Shown: one piece after another, positions 32,342-40,959 of the stretch
Position numbering within the stretch: position 1 is the stretch's first letter
Layout: every line of letters starts with the position of its first letter
Assembly: GCA_964537685.1 (NCBI GenBank)
Contig: CAZICM010000075.1
Coordinates: 1 to 41,049 of the forward strand
DNA: 41,049 nucleotides
Direction of reading: 5' to 3'
From: CAZICM01 sp964537685
GTDB taxonomy: Bacteria > Myxococcota_A > Polyangia > Polyangiales > Polyangiaceae
The notes under the pieces: generated by a model
Databases searched by the model: none
Seen by the model: the letters and a program-made list of their open reading frames with translations, nothing else
What the model was told of the DNA's origin: nothing
Made by a program: the position numbers and the translations under genes

Positions 32342-32803
32342 TCAATCCCGGATATACACTTGCAACCCCTTTACTTCAACCTTGCTCCCAGGATCTTCTA
32401 CCCTCGCCACCACCCGAATCGTGTCACTCCCCCCTGCCGGGACTTTCATCGAGCATCCGCTATTGTAATGCGTCGCACCCGAACCACATCCAGAACCGCC
32501 CTCGAATTCAAATCCTGCGCATGACATCGTACCCACAATCGCCCCCGCCTTGAGCAGCGTCACCTCAATCAGAATATGATTCCTCCCGCTGTATTCATAT
32601 TCGTCGGCGTGTACGGGAAAGCCCAATTCCTTGCCCCCAGCCATCACCAAAGGCTGCTCCACCGCTTTATCAAAGCCCGGCAATATAACCGTGCCCGCTG
32701 TCGGCCCCAAACAGCTTGAAAGCGCCCACAGCGCAAGCCCTCCCGCCAAAAGCTCGCGAAACAAGCCTCGTCTCTTTTGTCCGCCTGTCTTCATAAAGCT
32801 CAT
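32342..32803 (-). CDS. Predicted lipoprotein, uncharacterised
   Basis: Unrecognised 153-aa product. A basic N terminus with RR (GGQKRRGLF) is followed by a hydrophobic stretch and the lipobox A-L-S-S-C, so it should be lipid-anchored. The mature part looks like a beta-sandwich with Gly/Ser/Cys-rich loops (MSCAGFEFEGGSGCGSG; TIRVVARVEDPG). In-frame ATGs at 32803 and 32794 both lead directly into the signal; the longer frame from 32860 does not resemble a leader. It is followed at 20 nt by the next small exported protein gene, so the two may form one unit. Confidence 0.6.
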   Translation of the reverse strand: MSFMKTGGQKRRGLFRELLAGGLALWALSSCLGPTAGTVILPGFDKAVEQPLVMAGGKELGFPVHADEYEYSGRNHILIEVTLLKAGAIVGTMSCAGFEFEGGSGCGSGATHYNSGCSMKVPAGGSDTIRVVARVEDPGSKVEVKGLQVYIRD

Positions 32804-32918
32804 TAAAGCGCTGCCTTCTGTTCTTGCCCACCTCTTTTCGAATTTAGTTATTGACACCATCGAAACGCTTCTACATCATCACGCCTCACACGTCGCCGAG
32901 ACACGAAAAGGAAAAACC

Positions 32919-33350
32919 ATGTCGGAAAACGCAAAGAATACTAAAGCAACCATTATCCCGTCTCTTCGCTATCGCGATGCACCCGCGGCCATCGAATGGC
33001 TCTGCTCCACCTTTGGCTTTGAAAAGAATGCCGTGTACCCCAATGAAGATGGGACCATTGCCCACGCCCAGCTCTCGTTTGGAAATGGAATGGTGATGCT
33101 GGGCTCGGTGCTCAAAACCGAGACGCCATGGGGGCAACAGATTAAACAGCCGGATGAAATCGGGGGATATGAAACCCAGGCCGCCTATATCGTTGTCAAC
33201 GATGCCGATTTGGTCTACAACCGCGCCAAGGCGGCCGGGGCTAAAATCGCTATCGAGATTAAAGACGAAGACTATGGGGGAAGGGGATTTGCTTGTTATG
33301 ATTTAGAGGGCCATCTATGGAGTTTTGGCACCTACGATCCGTGGGTATAA
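32919..33350 (+). CDS. VOC-superfamily protein (glyoxalase/bleomycin-resistance fold, PhnB-like)
   Basis: 143-aa cytoplasmic protein. The YRDAPAAIEWLCSTFGFEK start, the ISFGNGMVMLGS-like strand (AQLSFGNGMVMLG), VVNDADLVYNRAKAAGAKI and the ending YGGRGFACYDLEGHLWSFGTYDPWV are characteristic of PhnB/YycE-type VOC proteins. Glu at the LEGHLW position is the usual last metal ligand. Substrate unknown; the family covers glyoxalases, resistance proteins and epimerases. The start at 32919 has AAGG 7 nt upstream; the open frame upstream is antisense to the lipoprotein gene. Confidence 0.88.
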   Translation: MSENAKNTKATIIPSLRYRDAPAAIEWLCSTFGFEKNAVYPNEDGTIAHAQLSFGNGMVMLGSVLKTETPWGQQIKQPDEIGGYETQAAYIVVNDADLVYNRAKAAGAKIAIEIKDEDYGGRGFACYDLEGHLWSFGTYDPWV

Positions 33351-33354
33351 CAAT

Positions 33355-34299
33355 TTAGATATCAAAATCCATAATCCAATCCGGTGAGCTGCCCGTCCTC
33401 ACCGAAAGCTCGGGCGGCTTCATCGCTACCCGCGAACGCGGCGGAACCGTCTTCGTTAAAAAGACCGAACCGCCAATAATACTCTCGGCACCCACCGTCG
33501 TCGCGCCCCCCAGCACCGTCGCATGCGCATATAGCGTCGCGCCATCGTCCACCGTCGGATGCCGCTTCGTATTGCGAATCACGCGCCCCTGATCGTCCCG
33601 GGGATGCGATATCGCGCCCAGCGTCACGCCCTGATACAGCTTTACACCCCGGCCAATCTCCGACGTTTCTCCTATAACCACACCCGTCGCGTGATCGATA
33701 AAAAAGCTATGCCCAATTTTCGCGCCGGGATGTATGTCCGCTCCTGTCTTGCTATGAGCCCATTCGGTCATCATACGCGGAAGCAGCGGAACACCCAGCC
33801 CGTGAAGCTCATGCGCCATCCGGTATACCGCGACGGCAAGCAGCCCCGGATAAGCTAAAATCACTTCATCCAGATTACCCGCCGCCGGGTCTCCATCATA
33901 AGCAGCTTGAACATCATCGATTAAATAAGAACGCAGCTCCGGCAGCTTCGCCAAAAAGAGCGTCGCCAGCCTGCGCGCCTCTTCCTCGCAAGGCGAAACC
34001 TCGGATTTTTCCGTCTCGGCCGCATGGCAAATGCATTGCTCAATCTGCCCCGAAAGCTTATCCCGAAGTGTATTCAATAACCCGCCCACATGATACACGA
34101 TATTGTCGCCCCTTAAATCTTGAGCGCCAAAATATCCGGGAAACACTATCTGCAAATAGAGATCGATGCACTCCTCCATCACCTTCCGGGACGGTAAATG
34201 GCGGCGATTGATAAACTGCCCGCGCCGGTCGCTCTTATAACTTTCAACGACCGCTTGGACAATCTGGGCCAGCTCTGAACCTTCTGCGCATTCGGTCAT
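33355..34299 (-). CDS. cysE: Serine O-acetyltransferase CysE
   Basis: Acetylates L-serine with acetyl-CoA to give O-acetylserine, the first step of cysteine synthesis. The 314-aa protein has the helical N-terminal domain (DLYLQIVFPGYFG is typical of the EpsC-like long forms) and a hexapeptide-repeat beta-helix with DIHPGAKIGHSFFIDHATGVVIGET, GVKLYQGVTLGA and NTKRHPTVDDGATLYAHATVLGG. The C terminus is FDI: a terminal Ile is what inserts into the CysK active site in the cysteine synthase complex. Its start overlaps the cysK stop by 4 nt. It converges on the VOC gene with only 4 nt between stops. Confidence 0.94.
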   Translation of the reverse strand: MTECAEGSELAQIVQAVVESYKSDRRGQFINRRHLPSRKVMEECIDLYLQIVFPGYFGAQDLRGDNIVYHVGGLLNTLRDKLSGQIEQCICHAAETEKSEVSPCEEEARRLATLFLAKLPELRSYLIDDVQAAYDGDPAAGNLDEVILAYPGLLAVAVYRMAHELHGLGVPLLPRMMTEWAHSKTGADIHPGAKIGHSFFIDHATGVVIGETSEIGRGVKLYQGVTLGAISHPRDDQGRVIRNTKRHPTVDDGATLYAHATVLGGATTVGAESIIGGSVFLTKTVPPRSRVAMKPPELSVRTGSSPDWIMDFDI

Positions 34300-35273
34300 G
34301 CTTTCATCTGCTCCACGCCTTCAAACATACCTTCAAAGAGTGCTCCCGATAGATAGCGCTCGCCCGCATCCGGCAGAATCACCACAATGGTCTTGCCTTC
34401 AAAAGCCGGATCGCCCGCAAGCCTCAGCGCCGCGCTCATCGCCGCGCCACAAGATATGCCGCACAGTATACCTTCTTCTCTCGACAGCCGCCTCGCCATC
34501 GCAATCGATTCATCGTTGGATACCGTCTCCACCCGGTCCACCATCGATAAATCCAGGTTCCTCGGCACAAAACCAGCTCCAATCCCTTGAATCTTATGCG
34601 GTCCAGGCTGCACATCCTTGCCCTCGCGCGTCTGGCTAATGACTGGGGAATGCACGGGCTCGACCGCCACCGTCAGAATTTGCTTCCCTTTAGCCTGTTT
34701 AATATAGCGGGATACCCCCGTCAATGTTCCGCCTGTCCCAACGCCGGACACAAAAACATCCACGCCCCCATCTGTATCCTCCCAGATCTCGGGCCCGGTT
34801 GTTTTCTCGTGAATCGCGGGATTCGCAGGGTTTTCAAATTGGCGGGTCAAATACAATCCAGGATCTTTTTCGGCCAACTCACTAGCTTTGGCGATGGCAC
34901 CCTTCATTCCCAAGGGTCCCGGAGTGAGCACCAACTCGGCCCCAAACGCAATCAGCACCTTACGGCGCTCGATACTCATCGTCTCAGGCATGGTCAGCAC
35001 ACAGCGATAACCCCTGGATGCCGCGGCGAAAGCCAGCGCGATACCGGTATTTCCACTGGTCGCCTCCAAGATACCGCCGCCCGGCTTTAACAGGCCCTTT
35101 TCCTCGGCATCCCACACCATTGCGGCCCCGATACGGCATTTCACCGAATACGCAGGATTGCGCCCTTCAATTTTAGCGAGCACCCGCGCTCCCATGCCCT
35201 TGGTCAGGCGATTGATTTGAACGAGCGGCGTGCGGCCAATGCTGCGTGAATTATCCTCGAAAATACGTGCCAT
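34296..35273 (-). CDS. cysK: Cysteine synthase CysK (O-acetylserine sulfhydrylase)
   Basis: PLP enzyme that makes cysteine from O-acetylserine and sulfide. The 325-aa protein has the PLP lysine Lys45 in NPAYSVKCRIG, the substrate loop TSGNTG (72-77), the phosphate-binding GVGTGGT, and the CGISCGAA region near the C terminus. The start has GGGAG about 11 nt upstream. Directly upstream (35312-35335) is an inverted repeat AAGCTTT/AAAGCTT, possibly a regulatory site. Together with cysE it forms a two-gene cysteine operon. Confidence 0.95.
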   Translation of the reverse strand: MARIFEDNSRSIGRTPLVQINRLTKGMGARVLAKIEGRNPAYSVKCRIGAAMVWDAEEKGLLKPGGGILEATSGNTGIALAFAAASRGYRCVLTMPETMSIERRKVLIAFGAELVLTPGPLGMKGAIAKASELAEKDPGLYLTRQFENPANPAIHEKTTGPEIWEDTDGGVDVFVSGVGTGGTLTGVSRYIKQAKGKQILTVAVEPVHSPVISQTREGKDVQPGPHKIQGIGAGFVPRNLDLSMVDRVETVSNDESIAMARRLSREEGILCGISCGAAMSAALRLAGDPAFEGKTIVVILPDAGERYLSGALFEGMFEGVEQMKA

Positions 35274-35311
35274 CTTGCGTCGTCTCCCTTGGTTTTCGCG
35301 GCGAGCATATC

Positions 35312-35340
35312 AAGCTTTCGATTGAGGAAAAGCTTTTTTT
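35312..35340. promoter_or_regulatory. Inverted repeat with T-run upstream of cysK
   Basis: AAGCTTT (35312-35318) and AAAGCTT (35329-35335) pair over 7 bp with a 10-nt loop, followed on the plus strand by TTTTT. As RNA on the plus strand it resembles a weak terminator, but no plus-strand gene ends here. It lies 39 nt upstream of cysK, so it could instead be an operator or part of the leader of cysK. Confidence 0.3.
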
Positions 35341-35388
35341 GCCCGCGCTCTTGATGATTTTTACGGCGTCTTTCGTGCTGGACGCCAC

Positions 35389-36456
35389 CTAAACATTCAA
35401 TGTGCGGGCCCGGGCATCCCTGCATTCAAGAGTGGCCCTAAAGACCTTCCATTGCCCCTGGGCCCGAAGCAGATTGTGCTCTCCCCGCCCTGCAAATCGC
35501 TCGGAATTCCATCCAAAATAACATTCCCTCAGCGCATCCGCGGCAAAACGCGAAGACAATTCCAGGGCAATCCACTCGACGCCATACAAAAGCGCCTTCC
35601 GCTCCGGCCCGCTTAAATCGCGGCCCAATCCTTCGATATATCCATGCAATGAAGCCGAAAAGATAGGCATATTAAAATCGATTTCTTCACTATCCTCGCC
35701 TTTTGGATTGCACCACGATCGCCATGCATCACCCAACTCATGCGCCAGCGCCATCGGGCCCACGGTGTCCAAATCCACCAAACACAGGGCATTCCCGGCC
35801 GAAGACGCATCTTTGCCTTCAAATACGATATTATTGACCTTCAAATCGCCATGACAAATTCGCATGGGCAAATCGGGCAAAGCCGGCATCGCTTGGGCCG
35901 CTTTCAAAATGGCTTCCCCCAATAGCTTTGTATCCCCGTACAAACGGTGATTTTTATACGCATCCGAATCGAGCGTCTCGCGCAGCAGAGCCAAATGCTT
36001 TTCTGTATCGTGGGAAAACCCCCGGGCCCCCTCAAAACCATAATCGAGCGAATCCAGCGCCGAATGAAAACGCCCCACCAGCGCCCCCGAGACCCGGGCC
36101 ATGGCTTCATTTACCATCGTATTGACGCTTGTACCTTCAATATAGGTCATCAAACGCCAAATCCCTTCATTTCCCAAATCCGCCGAAGCATTCCCATCGA
36201 TGGTACTCACCACCCTAGGCGTTAACACACCCCGCCCGTGCAAATGCTCCGTCACCGCCCTCACATGCACATGCGTAATCGCCGGGAAAATAGGATTGAT
36301 CCATTGAAGAACAAATTCGCTGCCCTTTTCCCTTAGCCAATACGTTCGATTGATCAGGCCCGCCCCCAAAGGAGCAATCCTATCGGCCTGTTTACCGTAA
36401 TGGGCGAGAACGCGCCCCAATAATGCGGAATCATCCTTTTGTGTTTTCTGCGTCAT
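35389..36456 (-). CDS. APH-fold phosphotransferase (N-acetylhexosamine-kinase-like)
   Basis: 355-aa kinase of the aminoglycoside-phosphotransferase fold, most like NahK/choline-kinase-type small-molecule kinases. Seen: LGAGLINRTYWLREKGSEFVLQWIN at the N terminus (nucleotide loop and strand), the catalytic Brenner motif HGDLKVNN at 202-209 (Asp204), and the metal-binding LVDLDTVG at 226-233. NahK phosphorylates GlcNAc/GalNAc at C1; the substrate here is not determined. I start at ATG 36456; ATG 36486 and TTG 36489 are in-frame but would overlap more of the divergent ABC gene's upstream frame. It lies 115 nt upstream of cysK. Confidence 0.85.
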   Translation of the reverse strand: MTQKTQKDDSALLGRVLAHYGKQADRIAPLGAGLINRTYWLREKGSEFVLQWINPIFPAITHVHVRAVTEHLHGRGVLTPRVVSTIDGNASADLGNEGIWRLMTYIEGTSVNTMVNEAMARVSGALVGRFHSALDSLDYGFEGARGFSHDTEKHLALLRETLDSDAYKNHRLYGDTKLLGEAILKAAQAMPALPDLPMRICHGDLKVNNIVFEGKDASSAGNALCLVDLDTVGPMALAHELGDAWRSWCNPKGEDSEEIDFNMPIFSASLHGYIEGLGRDLSGPERKALLYGVEWIALELSSRFAADALRECYFGWNSERFAGRGEHNLLRAQGQWKVFRATLECRDARARTLNV

Positions 36457-36542
36457 CGAAGGCGAAGGTGCCCAAAAGCCGCGCATCAATCAAGCGCTTT
36501 TCTTTTCCCACGGCATCCGCACCATTTGATAAGCAGACAAGC

Positions 36543-38084
36543 GTGAGCGCCGTTGTTTCCGTACGCGGTTTAAAGGTCGAGCTGCCCGATGGCACAATCA
36601 TTGTCGAGGCCGCCGAAATCGAGCTTTTGCCAGGCCAAATCGTCTCGCTGCTCGGACCTTCGGGCGCCGGTAAATCCACGCTGGTCCGGGCGCTGCTTAC
36701 ACCCGGTGAGCTTCGCGAAAAGGGTTACGGCGTCTCATTTGAAGAGCGGAATATCGAAACCGAGCCCGCCTTTGTCCCTCAGCGCGGGGCTTTGCTCGAC
36801 CATTTGGATGTGTCCGGCAATATCGCCGTGGCACAGCGGGCAAGCGGAAAAGAAAGCGATGTCGATACCTGGCTGTCCGCGGTGGATCTCGACAAAGCCC
36901 TAGGAAAACCGGGCAGAAGCGTGGCCTCTTTAAGCGGCGGCCAAGCTCAGCGCATTGCCGTCGCCCGCGCGCTGGCCGCCGGAAGAAAATTGATTGTATT
37001 GGATGAACCATCGGTCGGACTTGATGTGCTGGGCGTGCGCCTATTATCGGAACTGCTTCGAAAACAAGCTACCGAGCAAGATGCGGCGATGCTCGTCATC
37101 ACCCACGATATTGCCCTTGCCGCCTGTGCATCCGATCGTATTCTTTTTCTAAATCCCGAAACCAAAAATCTCACCCCCGCCCTTCCCGAATGGAGCGGTC
37201 CAATTGAAGAGGACGATCCAAATATTCGCCGCAATCGAATTCATGAGCTTGAAAGCGCAGTGGAAACGCTTCTTCTCACCCAAAAATTAAGCCCCTCGCA
37301 GGGAGGAAAAAGACGCGGTTCCGCCTGGAATCCCATGGCTTTTTTTAAAGTCATGGGCGAGGGATTTTTAAGATTCTTCGAGCCTCATCTCTTTAAAGAA
37401 AGCGCCGTCGTTCTACGCAATGCCTTGGTTCAAAGCCTGCTTCGCCCCCTTTTATTTTATGCGATCGTCGGCGTGCTCCTCGGCATCACCGTGCCCTATG
37501 TGATTGTGCATATCAGCGAAGGCTTAAAACCAAGGGTTGTTTTGGGGCTCATCGGCGGCTCTTATGTTCTTTCGCTCGCTCCGCCGCTATCGGCCATCGT
37601 CTTTTCGGCCACCAGCGGAAGCGCCGTCAATGCATGGCTGGGCGGATTGCGCCTCCATGGCCAAGTCACCGCTCTTTCCGGCCTTGGAATCCCGCCCGAA
37701 CGCTATTTGTGGTCGCCCGCCTGGATGGCCTTGCTTCTCGCTTACTTAACGACCGTATTGGTCTTCATTGCTTCCATGATGGCCGGAGGCTATGCCCTCT
37801 TTCAATTTTATGATGTTCCCTATGCATTTGATAAATTAACATCGGATATTCTCGATCCGCCCAATGCCCGCCTTCCCTATTTAATCCGGGGCGTTTGGCT
37901 GGTGCTGAGCTATGCGCTGGCCACGGCCACCATCGCGGTCACGAAAGGAAGGGCTCCCAAAGAGCGCTCCGAGGAGGTCACCCAAGCCATGACTTCAGCC
38001 GTTATGCAGACCACCCTCTTCGTCGTGCTTATGGAGCTCGTCACCATTGTGATTCTATTCTCGGTCACGGGAGCCAGGCGATGA
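36543..38084 (+). CDS. ABC transporter with fused ATPase (MlaF-like) and permease (MlaE-like)
   Basis: 513-aa fusion. ATPase (about 5-230): Walker A GPSGAGKS (38-45), signature LSGGQ (130-134), Walker B IVLDEP (151-156). After a charged linker, the permease (about 295-510) is of the MlaE family: VVLRNALVQSLLRPLLFYAIVGVLLG, YVLSLAPPLSAIVFSATSGSAVNAWLG, and a LHGQVTALSGLGIPPERYLWSPAWMALLLAYLTTV coupling region, with about six membrane segments. MlaFE moves phospholipids between membranes in Gram-negatives; ATPase and permease are normally separate. No MlaD/MCE gene is adjacent. The GTG at 36543 is my start, since upstream codons lie opposite the phosphotransferase gene; ATG 36423 is an alternative. 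It overlaps the next gene by 4 nt. Confidence 0.88.
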   Translation: MSAVVSVRGLKVELPDGTIIVEAAEIELLPGQIVSLLGPSGAGKSTLVRALLTPGELREKGYGVSFEERNIETEPAFVPQRGALLDHLDVSGNIAVAQRASGKESDVDTWLSAVDLDKALGKPGRSVASLSGGQAQRIAVARALAAGRKLIVLDEPSVGLDVLGVRLLSELLRKQATEQDAAMLVITHDIALAACASDRILFLNPETKNLTPALPEWSGPIEEDDPNIRRNRIHELESAVETLLLTQKLSPSQGGKRRGSAWNPMAFFKVMGEGFLRFFEPHLFKESAVVLRNALVQSLLRPLLFYAIVGVLLGITVPYVIVHISEGLKPRVVLGLIGGSYVLSLAPPLSAIVFSATSGSAVNAWLGGLRLHGQVTALSGLGIPPERYLWSPAWMALLLAYLTTVLVFIASMMAGGYALFQFYDVPYAFDKLTSDILDPPNARLPYLIRGVWLVLSYALATATIAVTKGRAPKERSEEVTQAMTSAVMQTTLFVVLMELVTIVILFSVTGARR

Positions 38085-39835
38085 GCAATTCAACCCAATT
38101 GCGATCCATTCTTTTTGGCCTTGGACTCTCGGCGGCATTTTCGGCCGCCCTGCCTTTAGCCCTCCGCTCTCTGCCGCCTCCCGCCGATTTACAGGCCGAG
38201 ATCCCTTCCGATAAATCCTATCGAATTGTCGCCGATCCCGCCCATTTTACCGCGCCCCCGATTCAAGTGGGCCCTCCCGAATTCTTCCGGCGCATTCGCG
38301 CCCAAGGCTTACCTCAAAGCCTTGCCCCGGGCCTGCATCTCAGCACCTGGTCGATGAATTACGGACACCGCTGGGAACGCGAAATTAGCTTTGCCAGTTT
38401 AATCGGCCCCTTCGCCCCCGAAGGCACGCCTATTTGCGATTTAGCCCTTCGCCTGTCTCCTGAACTCTTCGATACCGAAAAAGCCGGGGCCGGCATGAAA
38501 AAAGCCATGGATCAAAAGCTTTCGGCTTTTTTTCCCATGACGCTATCCGAGGGCGGAATCTCGATCCATTTTCCAAGCATTGAAAAGACCGACTTTCGAA
38601 TTGCCCTAGAACCCAATCTCGCCGTGGTGTCGCTATCGATCACCCTAAAAGACAAAACCCTGCTTTCCGCGCGATTTCCAATGAAACTCGTCTCCTCCAA
38701 AGCCAAAATCGAGCTTGTCAGGGCGGGGCCAGTCGAATCTCAGTGGACCGGCCCGACGAGGGAACAAGCCCGAAAAGCAGGGGCGGATTTGGGCGCGGGC
38801 GTGGGCGCAGGCTTGGGGATTTTGGCGGGCTTGCTGATAGGCGGACCAACCGGAGCCGCGATCGGCGGAAAAATAGGCTCGGACGCGGGCGCCGAATACG
38901 GAGGAAAAACGGCCAACCGAATTGCCGGAGCCCGTTCTCATTCGGAAATTCTGCGCACCATCGACACGGCCCTCGTTGAAATGTCCTTGGGCTTGTCGGC
39001 ATTGACATCGCCCATTCAAATCTTTCCGGACCGGCCCAACGATCGCCTTCAATTGACTTTAGCGCAGGAACCTAAAATCACCCCGCAGGGCATGGCTTTC
39101 TCTCTCTGCGCCTCCTTGAAGCTCGGCGAGCCTAAAATCAATAGCGCCGTTGCCGGCTCGCTGCTCTCCGCTCCCAATACCATCGTATCTTCAACCCAAA
39201 GCGCCTATTCCAAAAACCCTGCCGGCGTTGAACTGATCGCCGGTGAAAATGCATTGAATCTATTTATCTACGCGCTTTTTCAATCAGGCATGATGCGAAT
39301 GCTTGGAAATTCTAATGCATTGTTGAGCACGCTGCCTCCCACGCTTCAAGGCTTGGCCTTCGATATGAACGGATTCGATCCCGAACTGCCTCCGGCGCTG
39401 ATGAATGCTCCTTTGGACAATCCAACCGAATTTTATGGAATTCCTTTGATTTTGGCCAATATTCAGATGGGCACATGGGGAAAGAGGCGCGTGCTCGGCC
39501 ATGGAAGCGCGTTTTTAACGCTTCAGGAGCGCGCCGGCGATTTTACTCTCTCGGCATCCATCAAGCATCTGACAGTGAACTGCGCCGAAGCCATTTCAGA
39601 CAACAAAACGCGGCTCACACCCTGCCTGTCCGATTTGCTGCCCGCCGCCCGCGATCTGCTGATGGAAAAGCCGCTGACCCTTCATTTGCCCGTGCGGGAA
39701 CTGCTCACGCGCCTGCCCAAAGAATCGCTGATGGGCATGCAAGTGGATTGGTCGGAGCCCAAGGCCGAACTGTCCAATCAGCCCATCCGCCTGCGCTTGT
39801 CCATTCAGCCCCGGCTCAACCCGAAGGCGCCTTAA
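38081..39835 (+). CDS. Large exported protein with a glycine zipper, partner of the MlaF-MlaE fusion
   Basis: Unrecognised 584-aa protein. Hydrophobic N-terminal segment (about 9-28) acts as signal or anchor. The region 234-276 is a glycine zipper: GADLGAGVGAGLGILAG, then IGGPTGAAIGGKIGSDAG, a motif seen in membrane-inserting or pore-like proteins. Sequence on both sides alternates strands (DFRIALEPNLAVVSLSITLKD; LQLTLAQEPKITPQG), and the last third resembles repeated beta-domain segments of lipid-binding proteins, but I assign no family. The ATG overlaps the transporter stop by 4 nt, so it is likely the periplasmic partner, replacing an MCE protein (inference). Confidence 0.75.
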   Translation: MSNSTQLRSILFGLGLSAAFSAALPLALRSLPPPADLQAEIPSDKSYRIVADPAHFTAPPIQVGPPEFFRRIRAQGLPQSLAPGLHLSTWSMNYGHRWEREISFASLIGPFAPEGTPICDLALRLSPELFDTEKAGAGMKKAMDQKLSAFFPMTLSEGGISIHFPSIEKTDFRIALEPNLAVVSLSITLKDKTLLSARFPMKLVSSKAKIELVRAGPVESQWTGPTREQARKAGADLGAGVGAGLGILAGLLIGGPTGAAIGGKIGSDAGAEYGGKTANRIAGARSHSEILRTIDTALVEMSLGLSALTSPIQIFPDRPNDRLQLTLAQEPKITPQGMAFSLCASLKLGEPKINSAVAGSLLSAPNTIVSSTQSAYSKNPAGVELIAGENALNLFIYALFQSGMMRMLGNSNALLSTLPPTLQGLAFDMNGFDPELPPALMNAPLDNPTEFYGIPLILANIQMGTWGKRRVLGHGSAFLTLQERAGDFTLSASIKHLTVNCAEAISDNKTRLTPCLSDLLPAARDLLMEKPLTLHLPVRELLTRLPKESLMGMQVDWSEPKAELSNQPIRLRLSIQPRLNPKAP

Positions 39836-39867
39836 AATAACCTTGATTTGCCGAAGAAATTTTATTC

Positions 39868-39896
39868 TTGCATTCATTCACATAAACGCATATATC
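39868..39896 (+). promoter_or_regulatory. Promoter with imperfect operator upstream of the SahR-like gene; leaderless start
   Basis: TTGCAT (39868-39873), a 17-nt spacer and TATATC (39891-39896) place the start of transcription within a few bases of the GTG at 39904. The spacer region holds an imperfect inverted repeat TGCATTCA-N6-TAAACGCA (39869-39890, 6 of 8 paired), in the right place for autorepression by the ArsR-type product. Confidence 0.45.
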
Positions 39897-39903
39897 TCTT
39901 TCC

Positions 39904-40959
39904 GTGAGCTCGTCCTCCGACATCGGTGCGCGTAAGACAAGCGAGCGCTGGGAACTCTACAGGCTTCTGTCCGATCCTGTTCGCATTCGCCTGCTCGCGC
40001 TCGCGGCCGCGGAAGAACTTTCGGTGGGCGAGCTGTCCGATGTGCTCGGCGAAGGTCAGCCCAAAATCTCAAGGCATGCGGCGGCCCTTCGCGATGCGGG
40101 CCTTCTGTCCGCCCGGAAGCAAGGCACATTTACCTGGCTTCGCCTCTCGCCCAATGCCGCCAAAGATCCCGTCGTGGCCGATGCCGTCCAAAGCGGAACC
40201 GCAGCCTGCCATTCAGATCGAATTTTTGATAAAATGGATGCAGTTGTGCGGGCCCGGGACTCGGCCGCCCGGGAATTTTTTGCCGCGCGGGGTAAACAGG
40301 CCAAGGCAGGACCTCCTTCCGAATTTGCAGCATATCTAAGCGCATTGGCTTCTTTAATTCCCTTCCGCGATTTGGCGGTGGATGCGGGCACGGGCGATGG
40401 CGCGCTGCTCGAATTGCTCGCCCCTATCTTTGAACAGGTGATAGCGCTTGACCGTTCCGAGGCTCAATTGGAGCTGGCGGAAGAACGGGCCAAACGCCGT
40501 GGATTTTCGAATATTGAATTTATTTGCGGAGAAATGAACGGCCCTGAAATTCAAAAAGCCCTGCGGGGCGCAGGCGCCGATGCTGTGTTCGCCGCGCGTG
40601 TGCTCCACCACGCGGCCGCGCCCGCAAAGGCCGTTAAAGCGCTTGCTTCCATGGTCAGGCCCCCTGGCCCGTCCAATCCCATCGGAGGCTGCTTATGCAT
40701 TCTTGATTATGAAGCGCACGAAGACCAGGCGCTTCGCGAAAAGCAAGCCGATTTATGGCTTGGCTTCGAGCCCGCCGATTTAAGGCGCTACGCCGAAAAC
40801 GCGGGATTGGTCGATATCGAGCTTCAGGCTTTGCCGCCTTCATTTTGCGGCGACGGCCCCGACCGGCATCTCGTTTGGCAACTACTCGTTGCCAGGCGCG
40901 GCGCTACGTTGCAATCCACCCATCCACCTAAAGTATTGAAGAAAGAGAAACGATCATGA
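39904..40959 (+). CDS. SahR-like ArsR regulator fused to a SAM-dependent methyltransferase domain
   Basis: 351-aa protein. The N terminus (about 15-85) is an ArsR winged helix: WELYRLLSDPVRIRLLALAAAEELSVGELSDVLGEGQPKISRHAAALRDAGLLSARKQG region, with no metal-ligand Cys in the recognition helix. The C-terminal half (about 140-330) is a class I methyltransferase with motif I VDAGTGDG (159-166) and Asp183. SahR regulators of the SAM/SAH cycle in proteobacteria have this architecture and sit next to ahcY, as here. It probably senses S-adenosylhomocysteine and represses ahcY and its own gene. The GTG start at 39904 has no Shine-Dalgarno. The stop overlaps the next ATG by 4 nt (ATGA). Confidence 0.87.
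   Translation: MSSSSDIGARKTSERWELYRLLSDPVRIRLLALAAAEELSVGELSDVLGEGQPKISRHAAALRDAGLLSARKQGTFTWLRLSPNAAKDPVVADAVQSGTAACHSDRIFDKMDAVVRARDSAAREFFAARGKQAKAGPPSEFAAYLSALASLIPFRDLAVDAGTGDGALLELLAPIFEQVIALDRSEAQLELAEERAKRRGFSNIEFICGEMNGPEIQKALRGAGADAVFAARVLHHAAAPAKAVKALASMVRPPGPSNPIGGCLCILDYEAHEDQALREKQADLWLGFEPADLRRYAENAGLVDIELQALPPSFCGDGPDRHLVWQLLVARRGATLQSTHPPKVLKKEKRS

Noticed and set aside
37895..38080. N-terminal extension of the glycine-zipper protein
   Set aside because: It reads the transporter's 3' end in another frame; the ATG at 38081 overlaps the transporter stop and starts the hydrophobic leader.
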